This document shows, piece after piece, positions 59,024 through 64,000 of a DNA stretch of 64,000 bases; the stretch's first letter is position 1; every line of letters starts with the position of its first letter. The notes beneath the pieces were generated by a model. The model was given only the letters and a program-made list of their open reading frames with translations. It searched no databases and had not been told where the DNA came from. The translations under genes were made by a program, and so were the position numbers. Location: positions 33,729,245 to 33,793,244 of the forward strand of contig NC_066316.1 in assembly GCF_022539315.1 (NCBI RefSeq), read 5' to 3'. This DNA comes from Serinus canaria (Eukaryota > Chordata > Aves > Passeriformes > Fringillidae).

Positions 59024-60214
59024 AGACTCCTTTCTTAGTTTGTGGTTTTTATTGCTTTGTTTGCTTGGTTTTATTTTTTCTTTTTATTTAAGTACATATA
59101 GGGATGGCAACAAAGAATGCCATGTCAAGGAATTGCTTGCACTTAAGGCAAACCTTTCACTTGCCTCTGAAATTCTTATTTATTGAAATAGGATTTTAAG
59201 CTGTTTAGTACTTGCCTCCTAACAAGACCAAGCATACAAAACTAGAACAAAACTTGGTGATTAGGGGCACAAAAGTAGTGTACCTCTTGATAAACACAAG
59301 GAGTAGTCCTCAGGGCACTGTAAAAGGGTGGGAGGAGACAAAAGAGAAAGAGATGAAATATCACACTGAATCAGCTTTGAGGAGGAAACTTGGACAATGG
59401 TAGTTAATGACAGAATATTATGCAATGAAATGAGTCACAAATGCATGTTTTATTAGTGTGCTGAAAAGGAGCAGTGACAAATGAGGCTGCATGACAGGCT
59501 GGGTGACTAGTTTTGTCTCTCCTTGTTCCTCGGTTTCATGCACTGAACCTTGTGCTATGCATGTGCTGCATCATTTTCTAAGTGAAATACACATAGGTAC
59601 ACATAGGTTGATGTGAGACAGGAGACAATTTTGTGACACTCCTGGTACCTAGAAGAGACAAAATATTGTTCGCTATTTGGAAATATTTTCTGTGTATTCT
59701 CGTTTTCTGATTCTGACTGTGATCTCTGTATGAACACAAGCACTTAAGTAATTTGATTTCTCTGCTTTCAATAGACTATTTATAAAGACATTAATTATCG
59801 TTCATTATATACTTTAAAATATAATTTTGATAAGACTAAGATCAAAACGTGCTCTAATTATTTCCTTTTCTAGGGATTTTCTGACCAGTTGAGATCCAGA
59901 TGGAATTTCACATCAAAGAGACACTGAAGGACACAAAGGATAGATGTTCTGCCCATGCCTATGTAAAATAACAGTGGGTAGGTTTTTAAGAGTTGCTTTT
60001 CCTCATGCTCTGTCATACATGAGTAGTGAAGGATCAAGAAATCCACCTCATCCAAACACTCTGGATTTTTCTCAGCGTTTGCTCAAATGTTCAGACTTTG
60101 GTCTCCTCCTTTCAGCCTCCTTCCCTTCAGACTAGAGGAGCAACCCTCTATCCCCTGCCTGAGCTGTGCCAGCGGAGGGCACTCTAGCACTGCTTTTTCC
60201 AGAGGTGAGTGTGC

Positions 60215-60218
<4 letters not shown>

Positions 60219-60272
<54 letters not shown>
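60219..60272. repeat. (GT)27 microsatellite
   Basis: 54 bp of uninterrupted GT, about 3.5 kb upstream of YIPF4. A likely length-polymorphic marker. Confidence 0.97.
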
Positions 60273-60282
<10 letters not shown>

Positions 60283-61989
60283 AGTGCTTGAAGCCAGCTG
60301 AGTAAATTGCCTTCAGCTATTAAGGCCCACACCACATGTAAATATGTAAGCAATCGTCAAGTTTTCTGTTTGGTCTGTTGAAGTTCGGGGTGTCTCTGCA
60401 CATAGCCACCCTTCCATGTATTTTAACTATTGGCAAAGGCTGGCTTCATTCCTACCACCAGTGGGATTTTGCTTTCCCTCTGGCTTACTGTATGGTAGAA
60501 AGGGAAAGGGAAAAGGCAAAGGAAGCATTTCAACAGTTTGTAATAAGCTGTGCTGCATAAAAATGCCTTTTTGGATCATCACAAATACAACCTGTCTGCC
60601 CTTAGGAAAGGCTCCTGTTTGATTTAAATTTTAGACATTCAAGAATCATGCATTACGTGAATTCCAAAACATATTGTAATATTTACTGTGTGAAAAGGAA
60701 GTCAGACCCACTAATGTTAAGAGTAATCTTCTGATTTCTTCGGGAAATTTGGAGCCAACTGCCATGATGAGGCAAGTAGGTAGACTGTTATGTTTTATTC
60801 CTAATGCCTCAGAGTAATATCAGATTAGGTTAATTGTTATAATATAAATCATCTACTTTGAAATGGCTTTTGAATCTTTATCTAGGGTTGTTAGAGGTTC
60901 TCTTTGGACTTGCCTCACTATATCTAGTTGCTTAAGTCAGTGCTGCTCAAATTAGTGAGACCTGGCTTCTTGGAATATGACTGTTTGGTTTAGTCTTGAT
61001 ATCAAAATCCCACAATGAACACCTCATTCATGAATTAAAGTTGCCAAATTTTAATGAATTAAATGCATCGAAGATACACTAATTTCTGCTGGTAGCAAAA
61101 ATATTTTTTAACTGGACCATTAGTTCTGGACAGAAAAACAAGTTTTTGATAGCTGTATCATATAATTTCAAATACTTATGAATTGGAACTTGCTTTACGT
61201 CAAGAAACCATTCTCTAATTTTTCTGGCAACAGAAGGGCATTGCACAACTTACTATGTAAGCAAACAAGATATGAAGTAATTGTATGCGGAGGAAATTTG
61301 CAGAGAAAGTACACTCAGGTAATGTGGAGACAGTTTTTGACAAGCACTACAACACTTTGCTGCTTACTCTTATTTTACACCACAATAAAGTATATTGTGC
61401 TGAGAATCTTTTAATAACGTCTGAAGTTTGTATGCTACTATAACTCGAAAGTCCTCCAACTTATTTAGAAAAGTGATTTCTTATACATTTGCACTGAAGT
61501 CGTGATATGTTCTGTATTCTAAACACCACAAAGTATCAGTGAGCTCCTTTCAAGTTAGTGATGCATACCACAGTCAAGCTGATCTGACAGACTGACCCCA
61601 GACCTGGCTAATCTGCACCAACTGCTATTCATGTTGCAAAGGTGACACAGTTCCCCTCTCTGACCTACTGCTGCCTCTCTGGGAGGTCAATCACTGGATA
61701 CCAAGGTTGAAAAGTTTGAGTGTTTGTTAGGGCCACACAATCCAGTAACTGAAATGGATATGGCAATTCGTATGCCTGCCTTTGATAACTTGGTAAAAAA
61801 ATGCTTCTCCTGGATTTGTTCCACAGGAATATCCCATTTGATCTTCTATGAGTTACTTTCTCTGGGCTGAGGGGTAGTTCATATTGATTACATGATACAG
61901 TACCTGATCAGTAGGCTGTGTTTATCTTTTTATGCAAACAAAACTTGCCATATAATTGATGGCATCAAAATACAGATAGTTGTGGTACG

Positions 61990-62027
61990 TGAGAGAGTAA
62001 ACATCTAATGAGAGAGTAAACATCTAA
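61990..62027. repeat. 19-bp tandem duplication
   Basis: TGAGAGAGTAAACATCTAA occurs twice head to tail without mismatch in intergenic DNA. A recent small duplication. Confidence 0.93.
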
Positions 62028-62399
62028 TTCCATCTAGCAGTTTGCTGTGACCAAGGCATTAGAAACATACCAAAACACTTCAGCTAAGAACATGACCAGT
62101 TATTTTTTTCCCCATCCCATTCATGGTTGAAGGTATCAGAAATATAAGAAGGCTATGCTTATTGTAGCTACTGAGGATACCATAACCTACATTGTGAGAT
62201 AAATCCCTGATGAACTAAGCAACCTTGAAGAAATCCCACTAGGCAACTGCTGTATCTCCAGAGATGCTGTGGAAATTCTAGGTAAAATTAATAATAGTAA
62301 GTTTACAAAAGGAATATGTGTGTTTTTACAAGCAATACATAATTTTGTAACAGAAGGAAAAACCATAATTCTATGGTTATAAGTCCTTTGTTGTTCTAA

Positions 62400-62900
62400 T
62401 CAGTATGTTAAAAGATGGCTTAAACAACAGAATGGAGGATACACTTACAAAATTTCTGATGATACTGAGTTTCAAAGGCTTACAAACCTTGATGGAATAC
62501 AAAACCATGAAACAAATTGGATGTACTTAAGAAGTGATTCAAAACAACAATAGGGAATTCATTACAGACAGATGTAAAAAGCTGTAGCTGGGAATGAGTT
62601 GTCATCTTCATTAATACAAATGGAGGGTTATCTGTGTAACAGATAAAAATTGAGGCTATTCTGTGAAAGACTGGAAAAACTGTGCTATTGCAGAAAACAT
62701 GTGCTGGTGAGTCCTGAAAAACAAGTCTGTGTTCAGCCTCATTAGGATTATTAAGAAAGGTACAGAGAAGTTGAGAGAGAACACCAAGAACAACTAGAGG
62801 TTAATAAAATGTGACTTACGAGAAATAGTTTAGTTTTGTTTTGCTTGAGAGAGAAGTCTGAAAAACAGCTTTCCCAGTGGACATACAATCTCTCATATTT
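62400..62900 (+). mobile_element. Ancient CR1-like LINE relic in intergenic DNA
   Basis: Segments AAATTTCTGATGATACTGAG and GGGAATTCATTACAGACAGA followed by TGTAAAAAGC occur in the order and spacing of CR1 ORF2 (the FADDT-like and 'nkaKc' regions). Strongly diverged, no open frame. Edges uncertain. Confidence 0.55.
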
Positions 62901-64000
62901 GAGAAATACTTTTCTCTATAACCACATATTGACTCAGCAGCTTGAGGATTATCTGGATCTCCTTGTTGGCAAGTGAGACTGGAGTGAGAATAGTATCATA
63001 TCCTCTTCTGGAAGAAACAAGTCAAAAGAAATTAAGGGAGAGATGACCTTGCATTACCCTCAGATCCAGCAACCTGTAGCACCCTCAAGTCTTTAACTGA
63101 TTTCAAAGAGTGTTCACTTTATCTGTGTGTTTTTTTAATGAGCTCATTTTTGTTAGCTTTGACATTAACTATCCAGATTAGGGAAAGCTTTTAAGAAAAA
63201 GGTAATAAAACCTCCAACCTGATGGATAATAGGTAGGTGTTTTACCAGTGGGTTTTTTCCAGTGAGATAGTATAGTTGTCTGATGTAGAAAAAGGAAATT
63301 TTTCCTATCAGCAGGACAATTCTAATATAGTTACACCTCTGTAATTCACTACACGAAAATTTATTGCAAGGACAGAATATGCCAATTAAAACTTAGACCT
63401 CTAAAATAACAACAGAGTGATTAAAGGATATTAGTTCTACAAAAGAGAGCTGGAGTACATGTAAATGGAAGCTATTCTATATTTATTTGCCACAAATGAA
63501 TTCTCACTCTACAGCAAAACAGCAGATAGCTTATTTTAAGTGACTTTACCATCTTTAATATACCTCCATTTGGGTTTGCAGAAAGAAGTCACCATGTGTT
63601 GCTTTCTTTCACAGTAAGCCACCTCACATTTAACATGTGATAAGAGTTGACATCTGGATATTATAACAAATTTGCAGGTGTGCTCTCAAGCTCATGTTGT
63701 ACCTTCACTTTACAGAAAGACTGAAACCTTTTTTGGTCCTGGTGCAGACAAGTCAAAATGAAGTCTCCAGGCCCCCAGAGTCCACAAATGTCCCAGGAGA
63801 GCACTGTGCACACAAGGCAGCTCCAAACACAGGAAGAAAACAGATGAGTCACTTGGCCACCTCTGTAAAAAGTGGTGGCCAACCAAAGACAGCACTCTTT
63901 GCTTCCAGTGTGCCAGTGGAAGGAAGGGGCAGGAGCACCTGTGAGAGCTGCTGTTTCACTTCTCTAGGCACTGTTAAACCATGGGTGCTTCTGCATCATG

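Larger units (their letters stand above)
57116..64000. other. Intergenic DNA upstream of YIPF4
   Basis: No coding exon recognised. Contains CR1 copies (58025-58160, 58275-59023), an ancient CR1 relic (62400-62900), (GT)27 and a 19-bp tandem. In mammals NLRC4 and SLC30A6 lie on this side of YIPF4; no part of either is visible here. Confidence 0.75.

Noticed and set aside
58451..59186. 99- and 179-codon open frames (plus strand)
   Set aside because: They lie in the CR1 copy at 58275-59023 and read its reverse strand.
57116..64000. Search for SLC30A6 or NLRC4 exons, the mammalian neighbours of YIPF4
   Set aside because: No segment resembling either protein was found. NLRC4 is thought to be absent from birds, and SLC30A6 may lie further out.
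63660..64000. GC-richer end segment with a 73-codon minus-strand frame, considered as an exon or repeat
   Set aside because: No recognised protein, splice pattern or repeat family.

Overview
The window is a stretch of vertebrate nuclear DNA, almost certainly from a bird. Its interspersed repeats are CR1 LINE fragments with the avian-type 3' end, and it carries a solo ERV LTR of the kind common in songbirds. Passerine is likely, but that is inference. Two protein-coding genes are present, both on the minus strand and arranged head to tail. This matches the YIPF4-BIRC6 neighbourhood of mammals (human 2p).

BIRC6 (giant IAP / E2-E3 ubiquitin ligase, also called BRUCE or Apollon) occupies about 1-40,700. 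Only its first 12 coding exons are here, about 1,052 codons, including the BIR domain and much of the N-terminal WD40-like propeller. The rest of this ~4,850-residue protein lies beyond base 1. All 12 exons join in one open frame with GT/AG borders. YIPF4, a five-pass Golgi membrane protein of the Yip1 family, has its complete coding region at 44,740-56,680 in six exons. Its exon 5 is one base too long to keep the frame, so either the assembly has an error or this allele is broken.

Layout from high to low coordinates (the direction of transcription): 57,100-64,000 is upstream intergenic DNA with CR1 relics and a (GT)27 microsatellite. 56,230-57,115 is the YIPF4 CpG-rich promoter and exon 1, with a ~150-bp pyrimidine tract just upstream. 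44,740-56,600 is the YIPF4 body. 41,200-44,740 is YIPF4 3'UTR and spacer. 40,380-41,180 is the BIRC6 CpG island with exon 1. 25,093-40,439 is the 15.3-kb BIRC6 intron 1. 1,144-25,092 holds exons 2-12.

I found no new enzyme system, CRISPR array, tRNA or rRNA. The points most worth a second look are small structural events. They are an exact 49-bp copy of YIPF4 exon 3 inside the preceding intron, two perfect snap-back hairpins in BIRC6 introns (20-bp and 17-bp arms), the YIPF4 exon 5 frameshift, and a solo LTR with an intact 5-bp target-site duplication. The genes are housekeeping genes and show no operon-like cooperation. BIRC6 acts in cytosolic apoptosis and autophagy control, and YIPF4 in Golgi membrane organisation.
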